From: Ignavibacteriales bacterium
GTDB taxonomy: Bacteria > Bacteroidota > Ignavibacteria > Ignavibacteriales > Melioribacteraceae
Direction of reading: 5' to 3'
DNA length: 64,000 nucleotides
Assembly: GCA_026390775.1 (NCBI GenBank)
Contig: JAPLFF010000008.1
Coordinates: 4,361 to 68,360 of the forward strand
The position numbers and the translations under genes are program-made. Positions 46,883 through 55,360 of this stretch are shown here, piece after piece. Numbering within the stretch: the stretch's first letter is position 1; the number at the start of each line of letters is the position of its first letter. The notes beneath the pieces are model-generated. The model made no database searches. It saw nothing but the letters and a program-made list of their open reading frames with translations, and was not told the origin of the DNA.

Positions 46883-47813
46883 ATTTCTTTTCAAAGAATG
46901 AATCAATTACTTCAGATGAAACCAGCCCAAGAAAAATCAATATGCTGCCGACTAAACCAAAGTTAGTGATTTTCTCGTTGAGTAAAAAGAATGCAAAAAT
47001 CGCTGCAAAGATCGGTTCAAATGAATAGATGATTCCGGCTTTTGTAGGACTAACAACTTTTTGAAATTTAGTCTGTAAACCAATCGTAATAAGCGTTGCA
47101 CAAATTGCTGTGTATAAAATTCCGAATATTAAATACGAAGAAAAATTAATGTGAAGCGGTTCAATTGAAAATCCAGCCAATAAGAATGATGTTGCCAATG
47201 AGAGAACTGCAACTGTTACAATCTGAGTTGTTAGCAGAATCCAATAATCATGCTTAGAAGAAATGATATCAATATAAACTACATGCAAAGCATAAAAAAC
47301 CGCGCATGCAAGAGTCATTCCGTCGCCAAAATTAAAATTAGCACCAAGTTCACCAAGAAAATTATTTATTGATGAACCTCCGTTCGATAAAAATAATATT
47401 CCGATGAATACCAACACGGTCCCGATCTGTGCCCCTTTGGTAGGAAATTTTTTTTCGATTAATGTTTGGAACAGCGGGACCATAACTACTAAGGAACCAG
47501 TAATGAATCCGGATTTTGTTGCGCTCGTAAATTTAAGTCCGACCGTTTGAGCAAAAAATCCAAGGAATAAAAGTGTTCCGAGAAAAATTCCGGGTAAGAT
47601 AGATTCTTTTACAATTTTATGTTTCTTGAAAGATACAATCAGCAACAGAATTGAACCGGCAATACCAAAACGGATAGCAACAAAAAGCATTGTAGAAATA
47701 TCATTCAACGATTCTTTAACAATAACAAAAGTTGCGCCCCATAAAATCGTCATTAGAAGGAGTGCACCTTCCCCTAAAAATTTACTTTTAGTTCTTTGAG
47801 ATGGGTTATTCAT
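46863..47813 (-). CDS. EamA/DMT-superfamily transporter (2)
   Basis: A 316-residue membrane transporter with two EamA repeats ('LLMTILWGATFVIVKESL', 'VVMVPLFQTLIEKKFPT', 'SFEPIFAAIFAFFLLNEKI'). Start ATG 47813 overlaps the end of era by eight bases, and it overlaps acyP by 20 bases. It is a different paralogue from the one at 26991. Substrate unknown. Confidence 0.92.
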   Translation of the reverse strand: MNNPSQRTKSKFLGEGALLLMTILWGATFVIVKESLNDISTMLFVAIRFGIAGSILLLIVSFKKHKIVKESILPGIFLGTLLFLGFFAQTVGLKFTSATKSGFITGSLVVMVPLFQTLIEKKFPTKGAQIGTVLVFIGILFLSNGGSSINNFLGELGANFNFGDGMTLACAVFYALHVVYIDIISSKHDYWILLTTQIVTVAVLSLATSFLLAGFSIEPLHINFSSYLIFGILYTAICATLITIGLQTKFQKVVSPTKAGIIYSFEPIFAAIFAFFLLNEKITNFGLVGSILIFLGLVSSEVIDSFFEKKYGNSEG

Positions 47814-48714
47814 TCTCAGTATTATAGCCGAAGTTTTTTAACATGTTGGGATTAGAACGCCATTTTTCACGGACTTTAACACGTAGTGCTAGGTAAACTT
47901 CGCGCTGTAGAAATTTTTCTATTTCCTTACGTGCCGCTTCTCCAAGTTTCTTTATTGATTCGCCTTTAGCGCCAAGTATGATAGGCTTCTGGCTTTCTTT
48001 TTCCACAACGATTACCGCGCTTACATAATCTTTTGCATTTTCCCGTTCAATAAATTCTTCTATGAGAATTTCAGTACTGTAAGGAATTTCTTCCCGGTAT
48101 CTTTCAAAAACTTTTTCACGTATAATTTCTGTAACAAAGAAGCGTTCGTTTTCATCTGTGATCTGGTCTTCAGGAAAATATTTGGGATGTTCCGGCAGCA
48201 GTTCTACAATTGCACCAATTACATTTTCAAGATTGAATCCTTCTTTGGCTGAAATGGGAATTACTTTTTCAAAATTACTCTTTTCAGAATATTGATTAAT
48301 TAACTTTTCAATATCCGGTTGATTAGATAGATCAATTTTGTTCAACAGTAATATCTTTTTTGTATTGCTTTCTTTAAGTACTGCCTTAACTCGCTCATCC
48401 GAAAAAGTTTTCAACCCGCCGGGATCTGAATCCACATCAATAATAACAAGAATTACATCTGAATCTTTTACGGATTGAAAAACATATTCAAGCATTCTTT
48501 CTTGAAGCAGATATTCGGGATTAAGAATTCCTGGTGTATCAAGAAAAATAATCTGGTAGTCAGTTGCATTTAGGATCCCAAGAATCCGTTTGCGTGTGGT
48601 TTGAGGTTTGTTCGTAATAATAGAAAGTCGCTCTCCAATCAAAGCATTCATCAGCGTTGATTTACCAACATTTGGTTTCCCAATTATCGAAACAAATCCC
48701 GATTTAATAGACAT
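47806..48714 (-). CDS. era: GTPase Era
   Basis: A 302-residue GTPase for 30S maturation. G1 'GKPNVGKST' (12-20), G3 'FLDTPGI', G4 'LNKIDLS' and the C-terminal KH domain 'GAKGESIKKLGEAARKEIEK' are present. It begins the seven-gene operon that runs to ltaE. The 95-base gap to the anti-sigma gene end presumably holds its promoter. Confidence 0.97.
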   Translation of the reverse strand: MSIKSGFVSIIGKPNVGKSTLMNALIGERLSIITNKPQTTRKRILGILNATDYQIIFLDTPGILNPEYLLQERMLEYVFQSVKDSDVILVIIDVDSDPGGLKTFSDERVKAVLKESNTKKILLLNKIDLSNQPDIEKLINQYSEKSNFEKVIPISAKEGFNLENVIGAIVELLPEHPKYFPEDQITDENERFFVTEIIREKVFERYREEIPYSTEILIEEFIERENAKDYVSAVIVVEKESQKPIILGAKGESIKKLGEAARKEIEKFLQREVYLALRVKVREKWRSNPNMLKNFGYNTENE

Positions 48715-48809
48715 AATTATTTATTTTTATTGTGGATGTGAAAATATCGAAAGAAATATAGATACGCCAATAACTGAGATTAACAATTCCGTTTGAGTTT
48801 TGGGGATAA

Positions 48810-49340
48810 TTAACGGGAATAACTATTTAATTTATTCTTAAAATTTTTATGCGACTCAAATGTTAAATATACCGTAATAAGTAGAATTAAAGTTAATATC
48901 GAAACGACCAACAATACATTTTGATTTGAAAAGAAAGTGTGGAATGCTGTTAAATTTTTTCCGATTACTTCTTTTGCTTTATCCATATACGGAGACATTG
49001 TTGATGGACCATTTCCATCATCTATAGACTTAAATGCAGCAACAATAACTCCTAAAACTGCTACAGAGAAAAGCGTAATAATTGTTACAAAGAAATAACT
49101 AATCTTGGGCTTAACTGCTTTAGAAGCATTGAAGATTGCCTTCATTACTTTTTCTGAAAAGTTAACAGGTGCGTATTCAATTTCCATTTGCTTCAATGAA
49201 TTATCAACAAGACGTAATGCTTTTAATCTTGCAAGAACTTCATCATTCTTTTCGATTTCATTTTTTACTTCAGCAAGTTCAAATGATTCTAATTCGCCGT
49301 CAATATATTTATTCAAAATTTCATCTGTTAACTTGTTCAT
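48810..49340 (-). CDS. Anti-sigma factor-like membrane protein
   Basis: A 176-residue protein. The N-terminus 'MNKLTDEILNKYIDGELESF' matches the start of anti-sigma domains, but no Cys/His zinc pair is seen. Two membrane helices follow: about residues 80-103 ('ISYFFVTIITLFSVAVLGVI') and 142-163. It overlaps the ECF sigma gene by four bases (ATGA), so the pair is co-translated; the anti-sigma function follows from this context. Confidence 0.82.
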   Translation of the reverse strand: MNKLTDEILNKYIDGELESFELAEVKNEIEKNDEVLARLKALRLVDNSLKQMEIEYAPVNFSEKVMKAIFNASKAVKPKISYFFVTIITLFSVAVLGVIVAAFKSIDDGNGPSTMSPYMDKAKEVIGKNLTAFHTFFSNQNVLLVVSILTLILLITVYLTFESHKNFKNKLNSYSR

Positions 49341-49903
49341 AACATTTCCTCCTGATAGTTATGCTTGAGGAGTAAATCCTTCAAAGCATTACGTGAACGA
49401 TGTAATAAAACTTTTGTATTTACTAATGAAGTCCCCATCACTTGACTAATTTCATTTAGCGAAAGTCCGTCCATATAAAACAATATTACAACAAGAGCCC
49501 CTCGAACGGGAAGTTTATCTACCATTTTAAGAATATACTGCCGTACATTGTCTGTAGCACCGTAGATTTCATTATCATAATTGCCAAGATTAAATTCTTC
49601 GTCAATCGAACTCATTTCTTGTTCTATCTTTCTTTTCTTAGATGATAAAACTGTTAAACCGGTATTGAAAACTATTTTATAAAGCCATGTTGAAAATTGT
49701 GCATCTTTTCTAAAATCTTTTAGACCATTAAATACTTTTAAGAAACTATCTTGAAGAGCTTCTTCTGCATCCAGTTCGTTTTTCAAAATTCTCCGTAATA
49801 AAGAAAATGCCCTGTCTTTATATCTATTTACAAGAAGAGAGAAATCAGATACGTTTCCTCTTTTAATAGACTCGATAATTTCGATATCACTTAAGTGTCT
49901 CAT
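49337..49903 (-). CDS. ECF RNA polymerase sigma factor
   Basis: A 188-residue sigma-70 family ECF factor. Region 2 shows 'FSLLVNRYKDRAFSLLRRIL' and 'AEEALQDSFLKVFNGL' with 'FSTWLYKIVFNTGL'. Region 4 shows 'GALVVILFYMDGLSLNEISQ' and 'TSLVNTKVLLHRSRNALKDL'. It is co-translated with the anti-sigma gene. A TGTAACC-16-AGTC motif lies just upstream (49914-49940), as if it reads its own promoter. Confidence 0.95.
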   Translation of the reverse strand: MRHLSDIEIIESIKRGNVSDFSLLVNRYKDRAFSLLRRILKNELDAEEALQDSFLKVFNGLKDFRKDAQFSTWLYKIVFNTGLTVLSSKKRKIEQEMSSIDEEFNLGNYDNEIYGATDNVRQYILKMVDKLPVRGALVVILFYMDGLSLNEISQVMGTSLVNTKVLLHRSRNALKDLLLKHNYQEEML

Positions 49904-49913
49904 TACTGCATTA

Positions 49914-49940
49914 GACTAATAACTTTCTTCCAAGGTTACA
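49914..49940 (-). promoter_or_regulatory. Candidate ECF promoter of the sigma operon
   Basis: On the minus strand TGTAACC (49940-49934), 16 bases, then AGTC (49917-49914), followed by an A/T start region and the sigma-factor ATG. The layout (AAC core at -35, GTC at -10) fits ECF promoters. Confidence 0.6.
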
Positions 49941-49958
49941 ATTAAATTGAAAATAATA

Positions 49959-49985
49959 TGTAACCTTTAATGTTTGGACCATGTC
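49959..49985 (+). promoter_or_regulatory. Candidate ECF promoter, distal
   Basis: TGTAACC (49959-49965), 16 bases, then TGTC (49982-49985), pointing toward the DUF6249 gene about 125 bases on. Same pattern as the other two copies. Confidence 0.5.
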
Positions 49986-50054
49986 AAAAGAAGTGAGATA
50001 AATAATTCTCTGTTTAAGATAAGTGAATCATTACATAAGAAAAATAAAATTAGT

Positions 50055-50080
50055 TGTAACCTTTTAGAAATATTTTAGTC
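50055..50080 (+). promoter_or_regulatory. Candidate ECF promoter, proximal to DUF6249 gene
   Basis: TGTAACC (50055-50061), 15 bases, then AGTC (50077-50080), 30 bases before the ATG at 50111. It is preceded by an AT-rich run. Confidence 0.6.
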
Positions 50081-50110
50081 ATAATTAATAAATAACCAAG
50101 GAGGTATAAA

Positions 50111-50455
50111 ATGCATGGCGGAGACGTAGTAGGAATGGTTTTTTTCTTAGTAACAGGTATTGTAATCGTTACTTTCATTTATTTCCGTTCAAGAGAAAAA
50201 CAAATGATGATCGAAAAAGGTCTTTCTTACGAGCAGATGGTTGAGCTCTTAAGAACAAAACGCGATCCTTATCTTTTATTAAAGTTGGGAGTGCTAACAT
50301 TATTCGTCGGACTCGGTTTAGGCGCTGGTTTTCTTTTCAGTAATTGGACCGGTTATGAAGAATGGATTCCATTTAGTATCGTAACAATGACGGGCCTGGG
50401 ATTCGTTGGAGCTTTTCTTTTAACAAGAAAATTGAAAAACGGAAACGGAAATTGA
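50111..50455 (+). CDS. DUF6249-type membrane protein
   Basis: A 114-residue membrane protein with three hydrophobic segments ('VVGMVFFLVTGIVIVTFIYF', 'LLLKLGVLTLFVGLGLGAGF', 'IPFSIVTMTGLGFVGAFLLT') and a charged loop 'KQMMIEKGLSYEQMVELL'. This arrangement is common beside ECF sigma and anti-sigma genes in Bacteroidota and is named DUF6249. 'AAGGAGG' lies upstream. Function unknown; it diverges from the sigma operon. Confidence 0.85.
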   Translation: MHGGDVVGMVFFLVTGIVIVTFIYFRSREKQMMIEKGLSYEQMVELLRTKRDPYLLLKLGVLTLFVGLGLGAGFLFSNWTGYEEWIPFSIVTMTGLGFVGAFLLTRKLKNGNGN

Positions 50456-50492
50456 TTTTGTAACGACGGATGGCTTTGCATCTAATAAAAAA

Positions 50493-50514
50493 GAGGCGCT
50501 CAACAGAGCGTCTC
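50493..50514 (-). terminator. Terminator of trxB
   Basis: GAGGCGCTC (50493-50501) pairs with GAGCGTCTC (50506-50514), one G-T pair, with AACA loop; on the minus strand a run of T follows. It lies 11 bases after the trxB stop. Confidence 0.8.
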
Positions 50515-50525
50515 TAAGTTTTAAA

Positions 50526-51476
50526 TTAAGCTAACTCTTGTTCTTCAAGCCAATGTTGTGCATCAATTGCAGCCATACAACCGCTACCTGCAGCAGTAAC
50601 AGCTTGTCTGTAAGTTTTATCTGCAACATCGCCGGCAGCAAAAACTCCCTCAATGTTTGTCTTAGTCGTTCCTGGTTTTACAATTAAATAACCGGTTTCA
50701 TCCATATCCAAAATCCCATTGAAGAGTGAAGTGTTAGGGTGATGACCAATTGCCATAAAAATTCCGTCTGCCGGAATTTGCCATGTAGAACCGTCTTTTG
50801 TGTTTTTAAGAAGCGCACCAATTACAAATTTTTTATTGTCTTCTTCTTTACCAAGCACTTCTTTAATAACTGCATTAGTTATGAATTTAATTTTTGGATT
50901 TTTCTTCGTACGGTCATACATAATTTTTGAGGCACGAAATTCATTGCGGCGGTGAATAATTGAAACTTCCGATGCAAATTTTGTCAGATAATTTGCTTCT
51001 TCCATCGCGGTGTCACCCCCGCCGACAACCAAAACTTTCAAACCTTTGAAAAAGAAACCATCACAAGTTGCACATGCAGAAACTCCGTAGCCCATATATT
51101 TCTTTTCACTTTCAATGTTCAGTAATTTTGCTGATGCACCGGTTGAAATAATTACAGAATCCGCCGTGAATGTTTCGTTTTCCGATTTTACTACCAAAGG
51201 GCGATTGGAAAAATCAACTTCAGTTACATTCTTAAAAAAACATTGCGCACCAAACCGTTGAACCTGTTTACGCATAACATCCATTAATTCCGGACCCTGG
51301 ATTCCATGTTCAAAACCGGGAAAGTTTTCAACTTCTGTTGTAATTGTTAATTGTCCACCGGGCTGCATGCCTTCAAAGACAACCGGATTTAGATTTGCAC
51401 GTGATGTATAAAGCGCGGCTGTTAACCCTGCCGGACCTGAACCAATTATTATAACTTTATGATGATTATTTGACAT
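50526..51476 (-). CDS. trxB: Thioredoxin reductase
   Basis: A 316-residue NADPH-dependent flavoenzyme reducing thioredoxin. FAD motif 'IIGSGPAGLTAALYTSRA', redox pair C135/C138 in 'VSACATCDGFFF', NADPH motif 'VVGGGDTAMEEANYL' with 'HRRNEFRASK', and C-terminal 'GVFAAGDVADKTYRQAV'. Monocistronic with a downstream terminator. Length is typical. Confidence 0.96.
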   Translation of the reverse strand: MSNNHHKVIIIGSGPAGLTAALYTSRANLNPVVFEGMQPGGQLTITTEVENFPGFEHGIQGPELMDVMRKQVQRFGAQCFFKNVTEVDFSNRPLVVKSENETFTADSVIISTGASAKLLNIESEKKYMGYGVSACATCDGFFFKGLKVLVVGGGDTAMEEANYLTKFASEVSIIHRRNEFRASKIMYDRTKKNPKIKFITNAVIKEVLGKEEDNKKFVIGALLKNTKDGSTWQIPADGIFMAIGHHPNTSLFNGILDMDETGYLIVKPGTTKTNIEGVFAAGDVADKTYRQAVTAAGSGCMAAIDAQHWLEEQELA

Positions 51477-51581
51477 TAGTTAATCTCCAAATTTTACTAA
51501 ACAAAATTACCTAAAATGTGATCAATTTTTATAATTATTAGATGGAATTATTTTGAATCGGATTCTAATTAATGAAGTGAA

Positions 51582-52508
51582 TCAACGGTTTTTCATTATG
51601 AACTCAGCATTACGTTTAATGCCGTTTAACTTAGCACGTTTGATAGGGCTTATTTCAAATCGCTTTTTGAAATCTTCAGAATCCATCTCAATAATTTCTC
51701 GAAGAGGAATTTCTTTATTCTCATTCGGTTCAAATTTTCTTTCGCGTGTTTGAGTCGGAAATTTTTTATTCCACGGACAAACATCCTGGCAAATATCACA
51801 GCCGAAAAGCCAGTCATCAAATTGGTTTTTGAATTCACCGGATATTTCTCCTTTGTTTTCAATGGTTAAGAAGGAAATACATTTATTTGCATCAACAACA
51901 TATTCATCAACAATAGCATTAGTAGGACAAGCATTAAGGCAAGCTCTGCATGAGCCGCAAAAATCTTCTATTGGTTCATCATAATTAAATTCTTGATTGC
52001 AAATAATTGTCGCCAAAAATATCCAGCTTCCCATTTCTCTTGTAATAACATTTGTATGCTTTCCCAACCAACCAATTCCGGATCGAACTGCCCAAGCTTT
52101 ATCCATTACCGGACCGGTATCAACGTAAGTTAGACAATTAAAAGAAGGATCAATCTCTTTAAGTTGTTCTTCAAGAATTTCTAACTTCTCCCAAATAACT
52201 AAGTGATAATCTTTTCCCCAGGCATAGCGGGATACTTTTCCGAAACCTTTTTCATTAGTGTATTTGTGATCGGTATAATAATTTATCGCAAGTGAAATAA
52301 CACTTTTAGCATTTGGTAAAATATTATTTAAGTTGAATCGTTTTTCAAAGTTGCGTTCCATATAATCCATGGAAGCATGAAATCCTTTACTCAACCATTC
52401 TTTTAATTTTTCTGTTTCGTTTTGAAGTAGATCAGCTTTTGCAAATCCGATTAGATCGAATCCTATTTCTTTTGCTTTTTCGATTATTATTTGGTTAGTG
52501 AGTTTCAT
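51582..52508 (-). CDS. queG: Epoxyqueuosine reductase
   Basis: A 308-residue cobalamin and 2[4Fe-4S] enzyme that finishes queuosine in tRNA. The N-terminal part has 'IGFDLIGFAKADLL' and 'YAWGKDYHLVIWEKLE', and the two ferredoxin motifs are 'CGSCRACLNACPTNAI' and 'CDICQDVCPWNKKFP'. It ends with 'SPIKRAKLNGIKRNAEFI' as usual. It lacks the C-terminal HEAT extension of E. coli QueG. A repeat lies upstream (52518). Confidence 0.95.
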   Translation of the reverse strand: MKLTNQIIIEKAKEIGFDLIGFAKADLLQNETEKLKEWLSKGFHASMDYMERNFEKRFNLNNILPNAKSVISLAINYYTDHKYTNEKGFGKVSRYAWGKDYHLVIWEKLEILEEQLKEIDPSFNCLTYVDTGPVMDKAWAVRSGIGWLGKHTNVITREMGSWIFLATIICNQEFNYDEPIEDFCGSCRACLNACPTNAIVDEYVVDANKCISFLTIENKGEISGEFKNQFDDWLFGCDICQDVCPWNKKFPTQTRERKFEPNENKEIPLREIIEMDSEDFKKRFEISPIKRAKLNGIKRNAEFIMKNR

Positions 52509-52517
52509 TTTAGAAGT

Positions 52518-52565
52518 GACTGAGTTTCTGAGTGCCTAAATAACTGAGTTTCTAAGCGCCTTAGA
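52518..52565. repeat. Intergenic 'ACTGAGTTTCTGAGTGCC' repeat, copy 1
   Basis: Two near-copies of a unit with 'ACTGAGTTTCT(G/A)AG(T/C)GCC' run in tandem. Related units lie at 60865 and 62119. Confidence 0.65.
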
Positions 52566-52609
52566 ATTATTATTTTTTTCCTTTCCGTCTGTTCCTCATT
52601 CTATTTCTT

Positions 52610-52945
52610 TTACCATCTCAGTTCTCTTTTAAAAACTTTTACAAAAATATCATCGCCAATAACTTTTACTTCATATGAATCTAGACCTTTAATTCCATGA
52701 GGAACTTTTCCTGTTTTCAAATTAAACTGCCAGCCATGAGAAGGGCAAGTAACTTTTCCATCTTCAATAAATCCATCATAAATTATCGCCGCTTTTTGAT
52801 GGATGCAAACATTGCTCAAAGCATAAATTTGTCCTTCAACTTTAAATAAAGCAACATCAACATCATCAACAAAGAACCGTCTCCCGATTTTTTCTTTAAG
52901 TTCTGAGTTTTTACAAACTTTAATAAAGCCGTCATTATGTTTCAT
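52610..52945 (-). CDS. Rieske-type [2Fe-2S] protein
   Basis: A 111-residue soluble Rieske ferredoxin. Ligands Cys47 and His49 are in 'NVCIHQKAA', Cys67 and His70 in 'VTCPSHGWQF'. It resembles NirD and dioxygenase ferredoxins. It overlaps the end of the MBL-fold gene by one base (TAATG), so they are co-translated. Confidence 0.92.
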   Translation of the reverse strand: MKHNDGFIKVCKNSELKEKIGRRFFVDDVDVALFKVEGQIYALSNVCIHQKAAIIYDGFIEDGKVTCPSHGWQFNLKTGKVPHGIKGLDSYEVKVIGDDIFVKVFKRELRW

Positions 52946-53793
52946 TAAATCATCTCGGTAAAAACTTGGTCAATCGAAAATCCTCTTTGTGATTCAGCAA
53001 CAGTTGCCATAATCACTTCGGGATCGTGTTCGAAAAATAATTTCCAATTCTGCTCGATTGCGATAGGAAGAATTTTTTTCTTTTCTTGTACAGTAACAAG
53101 CGGCTGTAGATCATAACCCATTACGTATGGAATCGGGATATGAGAAGTGAATGGAAAAAGATCGCCGCAAAACAAAACCGTATTGGATGAATCATGAACT
53201 TTTATCATTTGCTGAAAAGATGTGTGTCCGTTAATTGTAAGAAATTCAATCTCATCATCAAATTGAACTTCTCCATCAATAAAGTTTAATAATGCTTCAT
53301 TGTGTAAAGGCATAAATCTATTTTGAATAAAACTCCCACGGTCACGATCTGTAGGATTTATTGCCCACTCAAAATGTTTCTTCTGAACATAGTATTTTGC
53401 ATTTGGAAAAGTTGGAATCCAATTACCGTCTTTTAAGTAAGTTGAACCGCCGGTATGATCGAAATGAAGATGAGTTAAAAGAACATCCGTTATTTCATCG
53501 GGTTTAATACCAAGTTTATTGAGTGAGTGGGACATAGTGTTTTCAGTTTGGTCCAGCCTGTAGTTTCGTATAAACTTTTCATCCCAGTCAGAACCAATAC
53601 CTGTGTCAATTAAAATTTTGCGCGAGTCACTTAACAAAAGCAAGTTGCGTGCGTGCAATGTAACTCTGTTCTGCTCATCGGCAGGGTTAAATTTACTCCA
53701 GAGCGGTTTAGGAATTATTCCGAACATTGCACCGCCGTCTAATCCGAATACACCGGTTTCTATTACCTTCAATTCATATTTACCAATTTTCAT
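52945..53793 (-). CDS. MBL-fold metallohydrolase
   Basis: A 282-residue metallo-beta-lactamase-fold enzyme. Metal motif H108-x-H110-x-D112-H113 in 'LLTHLHFDHTGG' and later 'NGHTSFQQMI' and 'FCGDLFPF'. Likely a hydrolase of the lactonase/glyoxalase-like kind. Co-translated with the Rieske protein. Substrate unknown. Confidence 0.9.
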   Translation of the reverse strand: MKIGKYELKVIETGVFGLDGGAMFGIIPKPLWSKFNPADEQNRVTLHARNLLLLSDSRKILIDTGIGSDWDEKFIRNYRLDQTENTMSHSLNKLGIKPDEITDVLLTHLHFDHTGGSTYLKDGNWIPTFPNAKYYVQKKHFEWAINPTDRDRGSFIQNRFMPLHNEALLNFIDGEVQFDDEIEFLTINGHTSFQQMIKVHDSSNTVLFCGDLFPFTSHIPIPYVMGYDLQPLVTVQEKKKILPIAIEQNWKLFFEHDPEVIMATVAESQRGFSIDQVFTEMI

Positions 53794-53863
53794 TTTTAGT
53801 CTTTATTTTTATTTTGTTGTTGATATCTTTAAGTTAAAGTTACAAATATCTAAGGAAATTTTT

Positions 53864-54754
53864 ATGCTTAACAATATGATAAGAAAATTCATTCATAGTT
53901 CAGCGGAATATTTGATTAAGCTTCTATTTATTGCTCTATTGTTGAATGGTTCTATTGCAACAATAATCTATTCTCAACAAAAACAATACAATGAATTAAA
54001 GGTAATGACTTTCAATATTCGTTACGGAACAGCAAATGATGGTGAGAACAATTGGGAGTATCGAAAAAATAATGTTGTTGAAACAATTAAGAATTTTAAT
54101 CCGGATTTGTTTGGATTACAGGAAGCTCTTCAACTTCAGATAGATGAGCTTCTTAAACAGATGCCCAATTATTCCTATGTAGGAGTTGGACGTGATGATG
54201 GCAAAAGCGCGGGAGAGCATTCTTGTATCTTTTACTTAAAAGATCGTTTCTCTGTAGATTCGAGCAGTACATTTTGGTTTTCAGAAACGCCGGATGTTAT
54301 TGCATCTAAAAGCTGGGGCAACAATATCACCCGTATTTGCACGTGGGCTTTATTTCGAGATAAACTTTCCGGCAAATCATTTTACATATTCAACTTACAT
54401 CTTGATCATGAATCACAACCATCAAGAGAAAAAAGCTCAGAACTTCTTGTTAGAAAGATTAGCCAAAAATCTTTGTCAGTAATTCTAACCGGAGATTTCA
54501 ACTGCGGGAATGATAATCATGCAATCAAAACAATTCTTTCTCATGGTTTGATTGATTCTTATAGAAAACTTCACAAAAAGAAACCGAATGAAGGAACATT
54601 TAATTCATTTAAAGGGGAAACAAACGGAGATAAAATTGATTTTATTTTTGTTACAAAAGAATTTGAAGTAAAAAGATCAGAGATTGTTCGAACTAGTTAT
54701 AATGGCAAGTATCCTTCAGATCATTTTCCGGTGACTGCAGAAATTAAGTATTAA
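53864..54754 (+). CDS. Exported endonuclease/exonuclease/phosphatase-family protein
   Basis: A 296-residue EEP-fold hydrolase (similar to exported phosphodiesterases/nucleases). N-terminal signal ('LIKLLFIALLLNGSIATIIY'). The core has 'LKVMTFNIRYGTANDG', 'DLFGLQEALQLQIDELL', 'SVILTGDFNCGND' and 'SDHFPVTAEIKY'. ATG 53864 with 'AAGGA' upstream is chosen; an upstream in-frame extension overlaps the divergent gene and lacks family features. The terminator at 54759 follows. Confidence 0.9.
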   Translation: MLNNMIRKFIHSSAEYLIKLLFIALLLNGSIATIIYSQQKQYNELKVMTFNIRYGTANDGENNWEYRKNNVVETIKNFNPDLFGLQEALQLQIDELLKQMPNYSYVGVGRDDGKSAGEHSCIFYLKDRFSVDSSSTFWFSETPDVIASKSWGNNITRICTWALFRDKLSGKSFYIFNLHLDHESQPSREKSSELLVRKISQKSLSVILTGDFNCGNDNHAIKTILSHGLIDSYRKLHKKKPNEGTFNSFKGETNGDKIDFIFVTKEFEVKRSEIVRTSYNGKYPSDHFPVTAEIKY

Positions 54755-54758
54755 AAAA

Positions 54759-54780
54759 AGGGCGACTCGCGGGTCGCCCT
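54759..54780. terminator. Terminator between convergent genes
   Basis: AGGGCGACTC pairs with GGGTCGCCCT around GC; on the minus strand a T run follows. It serves the ferredoxin transcript and probably also the plus-strand gene. Confidence 0.8.
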
Positions 54781-54809
54781 AATAAAATCTTAAAGTTAAA
54801 TTCTAAATG

Positions 54810-55142
54810 TTATCTTCCTAATCCATCCAAATATTCTTTTCTTTTCAACAGTGTGTCTTTATCCTCCACATGTTTAGGATCCGGAACGCAGCAATCAACG
54901 GGACAAACAGCCGCACACTGTGGTTCATCATGGAATCCGACACACTCGGTACATTTATCGGGAACGATATAGAAAAAATCTTTTGAGAAAAATCCATCGG
55001 CACCGGAAGGAGCTGCTTTACCTTCTCCGTAATTGTTGCCGGCAAGTTTCCATTCAGCACCGCCTTCATAAATTGCTGTATTTGGGCATTCCGGTTCACA
55101 TGCGCCGCAATTGATGCATTCATCAGTTATCATGATTGCCAT
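54810..55142 (-). CDS. 2[4Fe-4S] ferredoxin
   Basis: A 110-residue YfhL/Chlorobium-type ferredoxin. Cluster 1 ligands C9, C12, C15 and C19 ('[12 protein letters not shown]'); cluster 2 ligands C64, C67, C76 and C80 in '[17 protein letters not shown]' with the eight-residue spacer typical of this type. The middle has a longer insert. Strong 'AGGAGG' before the ATG. It could serve low-potential electron transfer; partners not visible. Confidence 0.93.
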   Translation of the reverse strand: MAIMITDECINCGACEPECPNTAIYEGGAEWKLAGNNYGEGKAAPSGADGFFSKDFFYIVPDKCTECVGFHDEPQCAAVCPVDCCVPDPKHVEDKDTLLKRKEYLDGLGR

Positions 55143-55360
55143 AATTGGCCTCCTTATTTATTAAAAAATTTAATCGTTGAGTTTAATCTTAGGAATTTTG
55201 TTCTAAAACATTTGCAGGTCTCGTTCAGAAAAAAAATCATTTAACTCTTAGATTATGGGTTCAATAATTTCAAATCTATAGAAATTACTATCAATACGGT
55301 TGAAATAATACTAAAACAAGGTTAGAACTTCAAGACAAATTGGGCTTTTGAATTAATATT

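Noticed and set aside
53603-53863. N-terminal extension of the exported endonuclease-like protein
   Set aside because: It overlaps the divergent MBL gene and lacks a signal peptide at its start, whereas ATG 53864 gives one.
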